From: DASXHY01 sp036272195 | GTDB taxonomy: Bacteria > Verrucomicrobiota > Verrucomicrobiia > Limisphaerales > DASXHY01 | Assembly (NCBI GenBank): GCA_036272195.1 | Contig: DATAZE010000058.1 | Location: 1-64,000 of the forward strand | Length of the DNA: 64,000 nucleotides | Reading direction: 5' to 3' | Shown: piece by piece, positions 51,401 through 60,444 of the stretch | Layout: each line of letters begins with the position of its first letter | Position numbering within the stretch: the stretch's first letter is position 1 | Program-made: the position numbers and the translations under genes | Notes under the pieces: generated by a model | The model's input: the letters and a program-made list of their open reading frames with translations, nothing else | Told to the model about the DNA's origin: nothing | Databases searched by the model: none

Positions 51401-53033
51401 CCTCGGCGGCGGCACTGTGGGCGCTTCCACGAGCTGGACCTCTCCGCTGAACATAAACCTCACCGGCGTCAACGGGCCCGTCACCTTTGACACGGCGGGG
51501 AACACAGTTATCCTGTCCGGCATTTTGTCCGGCAACGGCGGCTTCACCGTGACCGGCAGCGGCGGCACGTTGGAACTGACCGCAACCAATACCTACTCGG
51601 GAAATACCACGGTCAACGCGGGCATCTTGCAATTGGATGCCGCCGGCACCAGCCCGGGCACGATTAATCTCGCCAATGGCGCCTTCCTGAACTTGAACTT
51701 CAGCGGCAACTACACGGTCGCCCACTGTTTCACCAACGGAGTGGCGCTTCCCAACGGCACCTATAACTCCGGCAATCTGCCCGGGTTCATTATTGGTTCC
51801 GGCAATCTGCAAGTGGCCAGCGTGGTCTTCTCCGGCCAGCCGCAGAATCAGTTGGTTTATTTGAACGGCAATTTCCATCAATCCGTGACCTTGATGACCA
51901 TGACGATTGGCGGCGCAGCCACTTATCAGTGGTACCTGAATGGAAACCCTGTCCCCGGCGCAACAGGCACCAACCTGACCTTGTCCGGATTGCAGATCAC
52001 GAATGGTGGAAACTATTATGTGGTGGCGACCGGCGGTTCGGGCTCGATCACCAGCAGCGTCGCCTCCGTGACCATCTACGCAGTGAACAACAACGTCTTT
52101 GCGTATGATGGTTTTGCTTATCCCGATTCCGTGGTGGTGGATGGCTCCAGCCAAAACGGCGGCTTCGGCTGGAACGGGCCGTGGCAACATACTGATGGAA
52201 ATGGCGTCCAAATCACGCTCGGCAATCTTATCGGCGGGGCCAATGTCCCGGCAGGTTACGATTCCCGCTCGATCAGCAATTGCATCGAGGTCCCCTCAAA
52301 TGCCCAAACTCGCTCGGGCCGCTTCTTCGATTGCACCGCCGGCAGCGAATTGGCAAAACAAGGGTTCATCGATGCCAACGGAAATATTGGCGCGAACGGC
52401 AAGACCGTTTACCTGAGTTTCCTCCAGCAGGCGGATCGCACCTCCGGGTTTTATGAACTCGAGTTTCACCGCGGCAACCTCAGCGACCCCGGCCGCATGG
52501 GTGGCATTGGCAATGACACCGGCACCGGCAATGTCAATCTCCGCGCGCCCAACGGCGTAAATAATCGCTCGCTCGGCGCCGGCACCACCGGAGTCAACTT
52601 CTACGTGGTCCGCATCGACTACAAGGCTGGCAACGATGACGTGTTTGTTTATCGCAATCCGACGTCGCTCACCGAGCCTGCCCTGCCGACATTGACCGTC
52701 TCCAACGTTGCCGACATGTCGCTCAGTGGTGTTTCTGTGGCGGCCTATAACGGCCCCGATTTGAAAACGGACGAAATCCGGTTGGGCGCCACCTGGGCGG
52801 ACGCCATCGGCCTGGCCGTGTCCAACCTGTTGCCGCCCACCAAAGTGGCCAACGGCTGGAAAGTCAGCTTCGCCGCCACGCCGGGCTATTCCTATCGCAT
52901 CCAACGCGCCACCAGCCTCACCGGCCCGTGGATGGACATCGACACCGTCACCGGACCTGAGAATGGTTACGTGGAATTCGTCGACACGACGGTGCCTGTT
53001 GGCCAGTCGTTTTATCGCACCGTAACACCTTGA
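48438..53033 (+). CDS. Large secreted protein with duplicated autotransporter-type beta-strand repeats
   Basis: About 1531 residues, exported by a signal peptide (FSLALLLSLAAAAGAQT after a 25-residue basic N-terminus). Residues 217-672 and 673-1128 are two copies of one module, each starting G(V/L)WxG.GA.NNWST.ANW and ending (GNLSGFLIGSGDLQV, GNLPGFIIGSGNLQV), with PATR-type segments such as GNTTVNAGILQLDA. An Ig-like domain (about 1130-1210) and a YDGF/YEGF domain (about 1215-1465) follow, then a short SYRIQRATSLTGPW domain. There is no barrel at the end, so it is not a classical autotransporter. Probably a surface or matrix protein that binds glycans. Confidence 0.78.
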   Translation: MKAQCKFTSPNPESRHLNSREATAVLRDSTRRIVFSLALLLSLAAAAGAQTIAYFADPVATSFGGASGNPPALNIGNTFHVTGAGITVFQLGAFDWQGDGLATAHTVTLFSNQVAIASVTVPAGTAAPLVNGFRLAPLPSPITLLAGDYAVVSYQMNANDPYGDYNGDNPPGFNTGASLTRGDGIYEFTLSTTSYPPTVDTGYNFVSATFTYIDSTGVWNGAGADNNWSTSANWSNGLPAFPAVVNFAGNTRPANNNDLSGITLNGIIYDPAAGAFTLNGNDITLNGNISFGANPSTLVTQKINLNMAWNSYVNIETPANGNLMLAGNITSANGLTKIDNGTLTLSGTNTIAGAIFNGGTNIITGSTTINGTGGVFYVGSRNAAYKGTLVLQPNSSLTVIGNFGDAAVIGRDGGSGTVIQNGGTLTFTPNNNQSVFVAATGSSATRAEYHMNGGLLDMGNNRLGIGFGATLSTGMVAQVSGVITNVGHLLIPFVSGGGNGIGIYTLSGGSIYIGSGGITSDGNRHEIDLGGGTVGAYSSWTSPLSMNLTNLNGSVTFNPGGNTILLSGVLSGNGGLTVAGGGVLELSGANTYTGDTSVTSGSILQLDATGSIIGAVRLANGAQLNLNFGGTYAVGGLYTNGVALPVGTYNAGNLSGFLIGSGDLQVANNISTGLWDGGGANNNWSTGANWDQNAAPIFPLSLTFAGSTRLTNNNDLSSISVSGITFDSAAGPFELDGNDITLTGPIGFSANPPAPVTQTINFNLNWTTDETIDTPTNGNLTLGGSISSANNLTKIDAATLTLGGIDSFSGYSLNGGTNIITGQVTINGSSGHRVYLGDGQSIPNASGTLVLQNGSAFTVVGSFDDALVLGRDGGSGRVIQNGGTFTYSPANQTFLFVGATSQVGTKSEYDMNGGVFDLQGNSLGVALADGGVSSTDTVNQVGGVIDNVGTLQLGSIRATGLGIYNLVGGRINIGFGGITTSSGLYALNLGGGTVGASTSWTSPLNINLTGVNGPVTFDTAGNTVILSGILSGNGGFTVTGSGGTLELTATNTYSGNTTVNAGILQLDAAGTSPGTINLANGAFLNLNFSGNYTVAHCFTNGVALPNGTYNSGNLPGFIIGSGNLQVASVVFSGQPQNQLVYLNGNFHQSVTLMTMTIGGAATYQWYLNGNPVPGATGTNLTLSGLQITNGGNYYVVATGGSGSITSSVASVTIYAVNNNVFAYDGFAYPDSVVVDGSSQNGGFGWNGPWQHTDGNGVQITLGNLIGGANVPAGYDSRSISNCIEVPSNAQTRSGRFFDCTAGSELAKQGFIDANGNIGANGKTVYLSFLQQADRTSGFYELEFHRGNLSDPGRMGGIGNDTGTGNVNLRAPNGVNNRSLGAGTTGVNFYVVRIDYKAGNDDVFVYRNPTSLTEPALPTLTVSNVADMSLSGVSVAAYNGPDLKTDEIRLGATWADAIGLAVSNLLPPTKVANGWKVSFAATPGYSYRIQRATSLTGPWMDIDTVTGPENGYVEFVDTTVPVGQSFYRTVTP
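49086..51826 (+). repeat. Tandem module duplication within the beta-strand-repeat protein gene
   Basis: Unit 1 is 49086-50453 and unit 2 begins at 50454, each about 456 codons. Aligned landmarks: NNWSTSANW and NNWSTGANW; NGNDITLNG and DGNDITLTG; TNLNGSVTF and TGVNGPVTF; FTNGVAL and YTNGVAL. The units are clearly homologous but well diverged, so the duplication is old. Confidence 0.8.
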
Positions 53034-53052
53034 AAAGGGGGCTAACTAAGAT

Positions 53053-53086
53053 AGCGTTGCCGGAGGTAACACCGGCAACGCTTTTT
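53053..53086 (+). terminator. Rho-independent terminator after the beta-strand-repeat gene
   Basis: Perfect 11-bp arms AGCGTTGCCGG (53053-53063) and CCGGCAACGCT (53072-53082) are followed by a TTTT run. It lies 20 nt after the stop and separates that gene from the fructan cluster. Confidence 0.88.
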
Positions 53087-53128
53087 ACCATCGGGCGGTC
53101 CGCCGGTTTCAAAATTCAGCTGTCGTGC

Positions 53129-56100
53129 ATGAGAAATTCGTTTTTGTTTTTGACGGCTTGCGCAACTTTGCTGCAAGTGACCCCTTCCCGCGCCGACCTG
53201 CTGGCCTATGAAGGGTTCAATTATTCCGGGCCCGCAACCAACCTCGTTGGCCTGACCGGCGGAAGCGGCTGGAACGGCGGCTGGATCAACGTGACGGGCG
53301 GCGGCACGGTGAGCCTCGGCAATCTCGCGGCGGATACCAACGCGCCTTCCAACTACGACTCGCGCTCCATCGGAAATTCCGCGTTCATCAACAACGGCAA
53401 CCGCTCCGGGCGGCTCCTGGATTGCTCGGTGGGCGGCAGCTTCGGTTCGCACGGTTATGTGGATTCCAACGGCCGCATCGGCGCAAACGGTAAGACACTT
53501 TACGTCAGCTTCCTGCAGCAGCCGAATTCCCCGATGAAATTTTATGAGTTCGAATTCCATCGCAGTGATCTAGGCGATCCGGGCCGCATCGCCGGCATCG
53601 GCAATGATTTCAATTCCACCACCGTCAACTTGCGCGCGCCCAACAGCACGCAAACACCCATCGCATGGGGCAGCACGAACGTCAGCTTTTACATCGTGCG
53701 AATCGATTTCAAACCCGGCAACGACGACGTCTACGTCTATCGCAATCCCATCGGGAATTACGAAAGCGAAAACGAACCGGCCCTCACGATGTTATCGGTC
53801 AGCGATATGTCCTTCGACGGCATCTCGCTCGCCGCGTTTCTCAACGGCGTAACCGTACGGCATGACGAGATAAGACTCGGCGAAACCTGGGGCGATGTCT
53901 TAGGTGGCCCACCGCTCTTCGTCCTTCAACCCACCAATCAAACAGCTTACGTGGGCCAGCCCATCACGCTTTTGGCGCAGGCCAGCAGCAAGCTCCCGGT
54001 GAACTATCAGTGGTTTCGCGGAAGCAATTCTCTGCCGATAACCACCTCCAATCTCACCCTCGCCAATCCGCAATTAACCGACGCGGATAATTATTACGTC
54101 ATTGCCAGCAACTCGCTGGGCATGAGCACCAGCGTCGTCGCGTCGTTAAACGTTCAATTGATCGGACTCTCGATCGCGGCTCAAACTCCCATCCTGGGGG
54201 CCGGCAGCAACCTCGTTCTCCAAGCGTCTGCCAGCGGCGCAGCGCCTCTTTTCTTCCAATGGTTCAAGGATGGGACCGCGCTTCCGGGGGGAAATGATTC
54301 GAGCCTGGTTAAAAGCAACGTCAGCATCTTCGACGCGGGCCAATACTTTTTGATCGCCAGCAACTCTTCCGGCTCGGTCACCAGCCAGCTCATCACCGTT
54401 TATTCAAACGCCGGCGCGTTGCTGGCTTATGAGGGTTTTGATTATTCCGGCGGCTCGGGAAATCTCGCGGGGCAATCGGGCGGATTCGGTTGGGACGGTT
54501 CATGGACGAGCATCGCTGGCGGCTCGGCGAACGTTGTCGCGGGAAATCTTTCTGCTACCACCAATGGGCCTGCCGGTTTTGATTCCCACTCAGCCGGCAA
54601 CAAAACCTTTCAACCGAGCGAGACCCGCAGCGGCCGCTTTTTGGAATGTTCCGCCGGCGGCATTTTTGATTCGCGCGGCTTCATCGATGCCAACGGCGAT
54701 ATCGGTGCGGACGGGAAGACCCTCTACATCAGTTTCGTGCAGCAACCCGATGGAACCACCAAGTTCTACGAGTTTGAATTTCATCGCGGCGACCTCGGCG
54801 ATTCAGGCCGCATCGCTGGCATCGGCAACGACACCGATGCGACCACCATTAATTTCCGCGCTCCGGACAGCAGCCAAACTTCGCTCGGCACCGGCAGCAC
54901 CAGTCCCAACTTTTATATCCTCCGGATTGATTTCAAGCCGGGCAACGACGACGTCTATGTCTATCGCAATCCCACCGCCACCAACGAGCAGGACGCCTCT
55001 CCCACTCTCATAAAACTCGCTGTCGGCGATATGTCGTTCAACGGAATCTCCTTCGGCGCGTTTGTAAATAATCGCGCGGTCACTCACGATGAGGTCCGTC
55101 TCGGCCTCTCCTGGGGCGATGTCATCGGTAATTCCAGCTCTCGTTTGCAATTGGCCGCGCACACCACCGGTAATTCCGTCGTGCGCCTCGCCGGGTCTCC
55201 CGCGTATGCCTACCAACTCCAGGCATCACCGGCACTTAACGGCCCCTGGACGAATGTCGCTCGATTGGTTGTGCCCTCCACCGGCACCTCGAGTTTTGCC
55301 GACACCAACGCGACCAGCCCACAGAAATTCTACCGCGCCTCCGGGGAGCCCGTTGTGTCCCGGCCGCAATCTTCGAATAACATCTACGCCGATTTTGAAG
55401 GTCCTGATTATGCCGGCTGGGTCGCCACCGGAGCCGCTTTCGGCACGCAACCGGCGCAAGGCACGTTGCCCGGCCAGATGCCCGTTTCCGGCTATCTCGG
55501 CGCCGGGTTGGTTAATTCCTATCTGAACGACGATACCTCGATCGGCACTCTCACCTCGCCGGCATTCACCATTGCTTCTCACTATCTCAATTTTCTGATC
55601 GGTGGCGGGAATCATCCGGGCCAGACCTGCATCAACCTGCTGGTTAACGGCACCGTGGTCCGCACTGCCACTGGCTCAGACAGCGAAACGTTGACCCCCG
55701 CGCAATGGGATGTCAGCGCTTTTATGGGGCAAACCGCCACGCTTCAAATCGTGGACCTGGCAACCGGTTCCTGGGGCCATATTCTGGTGGATCAAATCGC
55801 ATTCACCGACGTTCCTTTTCCAACCAGCGCGCCGCCCTTTGTCATTACCAATTCGTTGCTCAATCTTCCGGTCAAGAACTCCGCGCCCAGCCGTCGCGTC
55901 ACGCTTCTCGTCGGCACCAATGTAGCGCGCGACTTTGATATCACCCTCGCCACCGGCACGCCGGATTGGTGGGCTTTCGTCGACGTTTCCGCTTTTCAAA
56001 ATCAAACCGCGACCCTGTTGCTGGACAATAAGCCGGCAAGTTCCACGCTTTTAAACAGCCTCGTCTTTACGAATGGAATCGTGGGCGCGAGTAACCTGTA

Positions 56101-57412
56101 TCAAGAAGCGCTCCGCCCTCAATTTCACTTTTCCAGCAAACGCGGCTGGCTCAATGACGCCAACGGAATGATTTTTTACCAGGGCCAATACCACCTCTAC
56201 TATCAACACGATCCCTTTATTTGGGCTGGCTCCCAGAAATATTGGGGCCACGCCGTCAGCCCGGACATGGTTCACTGGCAGGAATTGCCGGAAGGCATTT
56301 ATTCGCATTCCTATCATGACGACGTCTGGTCCGGCAGCGCCGTGGTCGATTCCGCCAACACCAGCGGGTTCAAGACCGGCACCAACGATGTCATCGTCGC
56401 CGCTTTCTACAGCACCGGCCGCGGCGAATGTATCACCTACAGCAATGACCGCGGCCTCACCTTCACCGATTACACCAATAACCCCGTCGTCGTGCACACA
56501 GTTGTCGGTCGCGATCCACACTTGCTCTGGTATGCGCCTTCCAATTACTGGGTGATGGCGGTTTACGACGGCACGGGCGGCAACAATATCAGTTTTTATT
56601 CCTCGCCGAACCTGAAGCAGTGGACTTTTCACAGCAAAATCTTCGGGTTCTTTGAATGCCCGGACCTCTTTCAAATGCCCGTGGATGGCAACCTCAACAA
56701 CCAGATGTGGCTCATCTGCGATGCGAGCAGCGGCTATATGCTCGGGCAATTTGACGGCGCGGTATTCACTCCCACCACCGCCAAGCTGTCCGGCAACAGC
56801 GGCTCCGCTTTTTACGCGTCGCAAACATTTACCACCATGCCGCCCGGCGATTCGCGCCGCGTGCGCATCGGCTGGGAAATCTTTGCCACGCCCGGAATGC
56901 CGTTTAATCAGACGATGTATTTTCCAACCGAGTTTACGCTGCAAACGCTCTCCACCGGCGTGCGCCTCTGCTACCAGCCCGTCCGCGAAATTCAAAGCCT
57001 GCATCAAAACGAATACGCCTGGACCAATCTTACACTCGCCGCAGGCTCCAATCCGCTCTCCGGCATCCGCGGCACGCTGTTCGACGTGACCGCGCAAATC
57101 ACCCCCGGCACCGCGCAACAAATTACTTTTTCATTCCAGGGAATAACGGCCACCTACAACACTGCGGCCCAAACCATCTCCTGCGACGGCGTTACTAATC
57201 CGCTGCCGCTCCTGAATGGCATTGTGCAAATTCGAATTTTGGTGGACCGTGACTCCATCGAAATATTCGGCAACAACGGTCAATTGTATATGCCCCTGCC
57301 AATTCACAATCCGGTCAGCAGTTCACTAGTCTCGCTTTCCTGCACCGGAGGCTCCGCCACCTTTAACTCGCTGGTGGTTTCGAAACTCAAATCATCGTGG
57401 CCTCAACCATGA
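53129..57412 (+). CDS. Multidomain secreted GH32 fructan hydrolase (levanase/inulinase-like)
   Basis: A 1427-residue exported enzyme (signal MRNSFLFLTACATLLQ). Order: YEGF domain 1 (about 23-255), two Ig-like domains (about 258-430), YEGF domain 2 (about 430-675), a short YAYQLQASPALNGPW domain, a jelly-roll IYADFEGPDYAGW domain (about 755-960), then GH32 (about 995-1420). GH32 residues seen: WLNDANG with the nucleophile Asp, GRDPH (the RDP motif) and FECPD with the acid/base Glu. It cleaves beta-linked fructose from fructans. A TTG-initiated longer frame from 53030 overlaps the terminator and is rejected. Its stop overlaps the transporter start by 4 nt. Confidence 0.9.
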   Translation: MRNSFLFLTACATLLQVTPSRADLLAYEGFNYSGPATNLVGLTGGSGWNGGWINVTGGGTVSLGNLAADTNAPSNYDSRSIGNSAFINNGNRSGRLLDCSVGGSFGSHGYVDSNGRIGANGKTLYVSFLQQPNSPMKFYEFEFHRSDLGDPGRIAGIGNDFNSTTVNLRAPNSTQTPIAWGSTNVSFYIVRIDFKPGNDDVYVYRNPIGNYESENEPALTMLSVSDMSFDGISLAAFLNGVTVRHDEIRLGETWGDVLGGPPLFVLQPTNQTAYVGQPITLLAQASSKLPVNYQWFRGSNSLPITTSNLTLANPQLTDADNYYVIASNSLGMSTSVVASLNVQLIGLSIAAQTPILGAGSNLVLQASASGAAPLFFQWFKDGTALPGGNDSSLVKSNVSIFDAGQYFLIASNSSGSVTSQLITVYSNAGALLAYEGFDYSGGSGNLAGQSGGFGWDGSWTSIAGGSANVVAGNLSATTNGPAGFDSHSAGNKTFQPSETRSGRFLECSAGGIFDSRGFIDANGDIGADGKTLYISFVQQPDGTTKFYEFEFHRGDLGDSGRIAGIGNDTDATTINFRAPDSSQTSLGTGSTSPNFYILRIDFKPGNDDVYVYRNPTATNEQDASPTLIKLAVGDMSFNGISFGAFVNNRAVTHDEVRLGLSWGDVIGNSSSRLQLAAHTTGNSVVRLAGSPAYAYQLQASPALNGPWTNVARLVVPSTGTSSFADTNATSPQKFYRASGEPVVSRPQSSNNIYADFEGPDYAGWVATGAAFGTQPAQGTLPGQMPVSGYLGAGLVNSYLNDDTSIGTLTSPAFTIASHYLNFLIGGGNHPGQTCINLLVNGTVVRTATGSDSETLTPAQWDVSAFMGQTATLQIVDLATGSWGHILVDQIAFTDVPFPTSAPPFVITNSLLNLPVKNSAPSRRVTLLVGTNVARDFDITLATGTPDWWAFVDVSAFQNQTATLLLDNKPASSTLLNSLVFTNGIVGASNLYQEALRPQFHFSSKRGWLNDANGMIFYQGQYHLYYQHDPFIWAGSQKYWGHAVSPDMVHWQELPEGIYSHSYHDDVWSGSAVVDSANTSGFKTGTNDVIVAAFYSTGRGECITYSNDRGLTFTDYTNNPVVVHTVVGRDPHLLWYAPSNYWVMAVYDGTGGNNISFYSSPNLKQWTFHSKIFGFFECPDLFQMPVDGNLNNQMWLICDASSGYMLGQFDGAVFTPTTAKLSGNSGSAFYASQTFTTMPPGDSRRVRIGWEIFATPGMPFNQTMYFPTEFTLQTLSTGVRLCYQPVREIQSLHQNEYAWTNLTLAAGSNPLSGIRGTLFDVTAQITPGTAQQITFSFQGITATYNTAAQTISCDGVTNPLPLLNGIVQIRILVDRDSIEIFGNNGQLYMPLPIHNPVSSSLVSLSCTGGSATFNSLVVSKLKSSWPQP

Positions 57413-58797
57413 ACACGATCCAACCCAGCCCCAGCGCGAAGGATCCCAACACCGGTTGGCAGAGCGACCACATGACCGGCCGCATTTTCTTTTGGTCGCT
57501 GACCTCCGCTCTCGCCGGGTTTTTGTTCGGCTTTGATACCGTCGTTATTTCCGGCGCGGAACAAAAAATCCAGGCGCTTTGGGGCCTGAGCGCCGGCATG
57601 CAGGGAATCGCCATAGCTTCGGCGCTTTATGGGACCGTGGTGGGCTCCCTCTTCGGCGGCATACCCACCGACCGCCTGGGCCGGAAACCAACCCTGCTCG
57701 TCATCGGCCTGCTCTATCTCATTTCCGCCGTCTGGTCCGGCCTCGCCACTGACGTTTACTCCTTCATTATCGCGCGAACGATTGGCGGCTTGGGAATCGG
57801 CATCTCCACCGTGGCCGCTCCGCTTTACATCTCCGAAATTGCGCCCCCCAAACATCGCGGTCGCCTGGCCGGCATGTTTCAATTCAACATTGTTTTCGGA
57901 ATCGTCATCGCGTTCCTCTCCAACGCTCTTCTGTCCGGCATCGGCGAGAATGCCTGGCGTTGGATGTTGGGCGTGGCTGCCTTCCCTTCGCTTCTGTACA
58001 CCTTGTTTTGCCTTTATCTTCCGGAAAGCCCCCGCTGGCTGCTGACTCGCAAAGGCGACCGCAAAGCCGGTATCGCCATCCTGCACTTGATTCAACCGGA
58101 TGCATCCGAATCGAATGTGAACGCCGAGGCGGATGAAATCATTTCCGCTGCCTCGCAACAAACTTCCTGCGGCCATTTCTGGAGCCGTTCCTTGCGCATT
58201 CCGATCCTGATCGCTTTCCTGGTCGCCTTTTTCAATCAACTCTCCGGCATCAATGCCATCCTGTATTTCGCGCCGCGTATTTTTGAAATGACCGGCCTCG
58301 GAGAAAAAGCCGCGCTGCTGCAATCGGTTGGCATCGGCGTCACCAACCTCATTTTCACTTTTGTCGGATTGGCGCTCATCGACAAACTCGGCCGCCGCAC
58401 GTTGCTTTATATCGGCTCCTTCGGCTACATCGCCTCGCTCGGGCTCGTCTCCTGGGCCTTTTTCACCGCGCATTACAGTATCGTGCCGGTTTGCATCTTT
58501 GCCTTCATCGCGGCTCACGCGGTGGGGCAAGGCACGGTCATCTGGGTGCTGATCTCGGAAATATTTCCCAATCGCCATCGCGCCAAAGGCCAGACGCTGG
58601 GCAGCTTCACGCACTGGGTTTTTGCCGCGCTGCTCACCACTTTTTTCCCCAAGATGGTCACCGCGTTCGCTCCCGGCTATGTCTTTCTATTCTTCTGCAG
58701 CATGATGGTGCTGCAACTTATCTGGGTGAAAACGATGGTCGTGGAAACCAAGGGCGTGCCGCTGGAGCAAGTGCAGAAACGCCTCGGGATCGCCTAG
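57409..58797 (+). CDS. Sugar-porter family MFS transporter
   Basis: A 462-residue permease with 12 predicted helices. Sugar-porter signatures are DRLGRKPTLL (after helix 2), the RTIGGLGIGIS helix, PESPRWLLTRKG (about 209-220), FFNQLSGINAILYFAPRIF (about 274-292) and DKLGRRTLLYIG (after helix 8). A proton or sodium symport of a hexose, here most likely fructose, is inferred from the neighbours. It starts by an ATGA overlap with the GH32 gene and precedes GH172 by 10 nt. Confidence 0.92.
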   Translation: MNTIQPSPSAKDPNTGWQSDHMTGRIFFWSLTSALAGFLFGFDTVVISGAEQKIQALWGLSAGMQGIAIASALYGTVVGSLFGGIPTDRLGRKPTLLVIGLLYLISAVWSGLATDVYSFIIARTIGGLGIGISTVAAPLYISEIAPPKHRGRLAGMFQFNIVFGIVIAFLSNALLSGIGENAWRWMLGVAAFPSLLYTLFCLYLPESPRWLLTRKGDRKAGIAILHLIQPDASESNVNAEADEIISAASQQTSCGHFWSRSLRIPILIAFLVAFFNQLSGINAILYFAPRIFEMTGLGEKAALLQSVGIGVTNLIFTFVGLALIDKLGRRTLLYIGSFGYIASLGLVSWAFFTAHYSIVPVCIFAFIAAHAVGQGTVIWVLISEIFPNRHRAKGQTLGSFTHWVFAALLTTFFPKMVTAFAPGYVFLFFCSMMVLQLIWVKTMVVETKGVPLEQVQKRLGIA

Positions 58798-58807
58798 CCC
58801 AAGCACC

Positions 58808-60442
58808 ATGTGGTCCAAGAAACATCTCACTCCGGTTTGGGCGGTGGTCTTGCTGGCCGTGGCGAACAGCCGTGGCGCCATCACCTTCGAATCGCTCCTG
58901 AAGGAAATGATCGACTACGATTCGGTGGCCCGCTGGCCAAATCCTGATTTCAGCTGCAAGCTGGCGAGCAGCTACGACCGTGCGACCGTGGCGCCGGACA
59001 AGCCCGGCTGGTTTGCCAACAGCGATCAAAACCAATTCATTCGCACCGAAACGACCCAGGGCCGAACCGAGCGCGTCATGATGGATGCCGACGGACCCGG
59101 CTGCATCGTGCGCCTCTGGTTGACGACGGATAAAAATAAAAAAGGAACCCTGCGCGTCTATTTGGATGGCGTGGAACAACCGGCGCTGACCTTTCCCGCC
59201 TACGACTTGCTCAGCGGAGACCTCCCTGTGGCCGCGCCGTTGGCCCAGCCCCATCCGGGTTACCAGCCAAATGCCGCGGGCGGCAACACGCTTTATTTGC
59301 CCATCCCCTATGCGAGGCACTGCAAAGTTACCTGGGAGGAAGCCGGCGAAGGCGCGCGCTACTACCAGATCAATTATCGCACCTATCGTGCTGGCGCCGA
59401 CGTAAAAACATTCACACGCAACTCATTGGAAACGGCCCGCCCTTTAATCGAACGCGTCAATAAAGCATTGCTGTCGCCTCCCGAAGAGGCGGAAGGTGAG
59501 AATCTGGCCACGGATTACCGCCTCGCGGGAAACGCCGCCTGTTCGTTCGATTTGCCGCCGGGACCGGCGGTGGTGCGCCAATTGAAATTATCCGTCCCGG
59601 CCGGACAGTTGAATGCCTCTGAGCGCGCATTACGTTCTTTGGTTCTCCAAATGAATTGCGACGGCGAAGCCACCGTGTGGTGCCCGGCGAGTGATTTTTT
59701 CGGCAGCGGCGTGGGATTGAACGCAGTTCAAAGCTGGTATCGCACCGTGGTTACCAATGGCTCAATGACGTGCCGCTGGCGCATGCCGTATCAGAAAAAC
59801 GCGCGCATCACGCTGACCAATCTCAGCGCGCAGGATATCACTGTGGCGTTGCGCGCAAATGTTGGCTCGTGGAAGTGGGATGATCGGTCCATGCATTTCC
59901 ACGCCGCGTGGCACTACGAGACCAATCTGAAAACTTCTCCGCCTCGCGACTGGAATTTTATTTCGATCACCGGCCGAGGCGTGTACGTGGGCGACACACT
60001 GGCGTTATTTAATCCACTCGCCACCTGGTACGGCGAGGGCGACGAAAAGATTTGGGTGGACGGCGAATCGTTTCCGTCCGATCTCGGAACCGGCACCGAA
60101 GATTACTACGGTTTTTCCTACGCGCCCAAACCAGTCCACCAAACGCCGTTCTGCGGAGAGACCCGGCTCGATCAACCCATGACTCAGGGGCACAACACTC
60201 TGACTCGCACCCGAAACCTCGATGGCATACCGTTTCGTCATTCGTTTCAATTCGACATGGAATTGATCTCGTGGAAACCTGAGATGTTGACCTATGCGGC
60301 CACGACCTATTGGTATGCGTTTCCGGGTGCGTCGCCGAACATTCAACCACAATCGCGCGATGCTGCATCACCCATTCCCACACTTGCCGAGGCCATGGCT
60401 GCCTCCCACAAACCCAGTGCCATGATTTCCCAGGAACCGTGA
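58808..60442 (+). CDS. DUF2961 / GH172 family enzyme (possible alpha-fructofuranosidase or difructose dianhydride enzyme)
   Basis: A 544-residue secreted protein (leader MWSKKHLTPVWAVVLLAVAN). Family marks are FESLLKEMIDYDSVARWP (about 26-43), DADGPGCIVRLWLT (about 93-106), and the late DGESFPSDLGTGTEDYYGFSYAP (about 417-440) with its conserved Glu/Asp pair. DUF2961 proteins form GH172, whose first characterised members act on fructose-containing dianhydrides. With GH32 and a fructokinase on both sides, a fructan-derived substrate is the best guess. Specificity is inference. It ends 2 nt before the kinase start. Confidence 0.85.
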   Translation: MWSKKHLTPVWAVVLLAVANSRGAITFESLLKEMIDYDSVARWPNPDFSCKLASSYDRATVAPDKPGWFANSDQNQFIRTETTQGRTERVMMDADGPGCIVRLWLTTDKNKKGTLRVYLDGVEQPALTFPAYDLLSGDLPVAAPLAQPHPGYQPNAAGGNTLYLPIPYARHCKVTWEEAGEGARYYQINYRTYRAGADVKTFTRNSLETARPLIERVNKALLSPPEEAEGENLATDYRLAGNAACSFDLPPGPAVVRQLKLSVPAGQLNASERALRSLVLQMNCDGEATVWCPASDFFGSGVGLNAVQSWYRTVVTNGSMTCRWRMPYQKNARITLTNLSAQDITVALRANVGSWKWDDRSMHFHAAWHYETNLKTSPPRDWNFISITGRGVYVGDTLALFNPLATWYGEGDEKIWVDGESFPSDLGTGTEDYYGFSYAPKPVHQTPFCGETRLDQPMTQGHNTLTRTRNLDGIPFRHSFQFDMELISWKPEMLTYAATTYWYAFPGASPNIQPQSRDAASPIPTLAEAMAASHKPSAMISQEP

Positions 60443-60444
60443 AT

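Noticed and set aside
53030..53128. Longer start of the GH32 protein at a TTG
   Set aside because: It would translate through the rho-independent terminator at 53053-53086, whereas the ATG at 53129 begins a good signal peptide.
56051..58614. Two long minus-strand frames opposite GH32 and the sugar porter
   Set aside because: Composition shadows of genes that carry clear catalytic and transporter motifs.
60310..60444. Longer start of the fructokinase inside the GH172 gene
   Set aside because: The extension is Cys/His-rich antifamily sequence, while the ATG at 60445 directly precedes the kinase signature and lies 2 nt after the GH172 stop.
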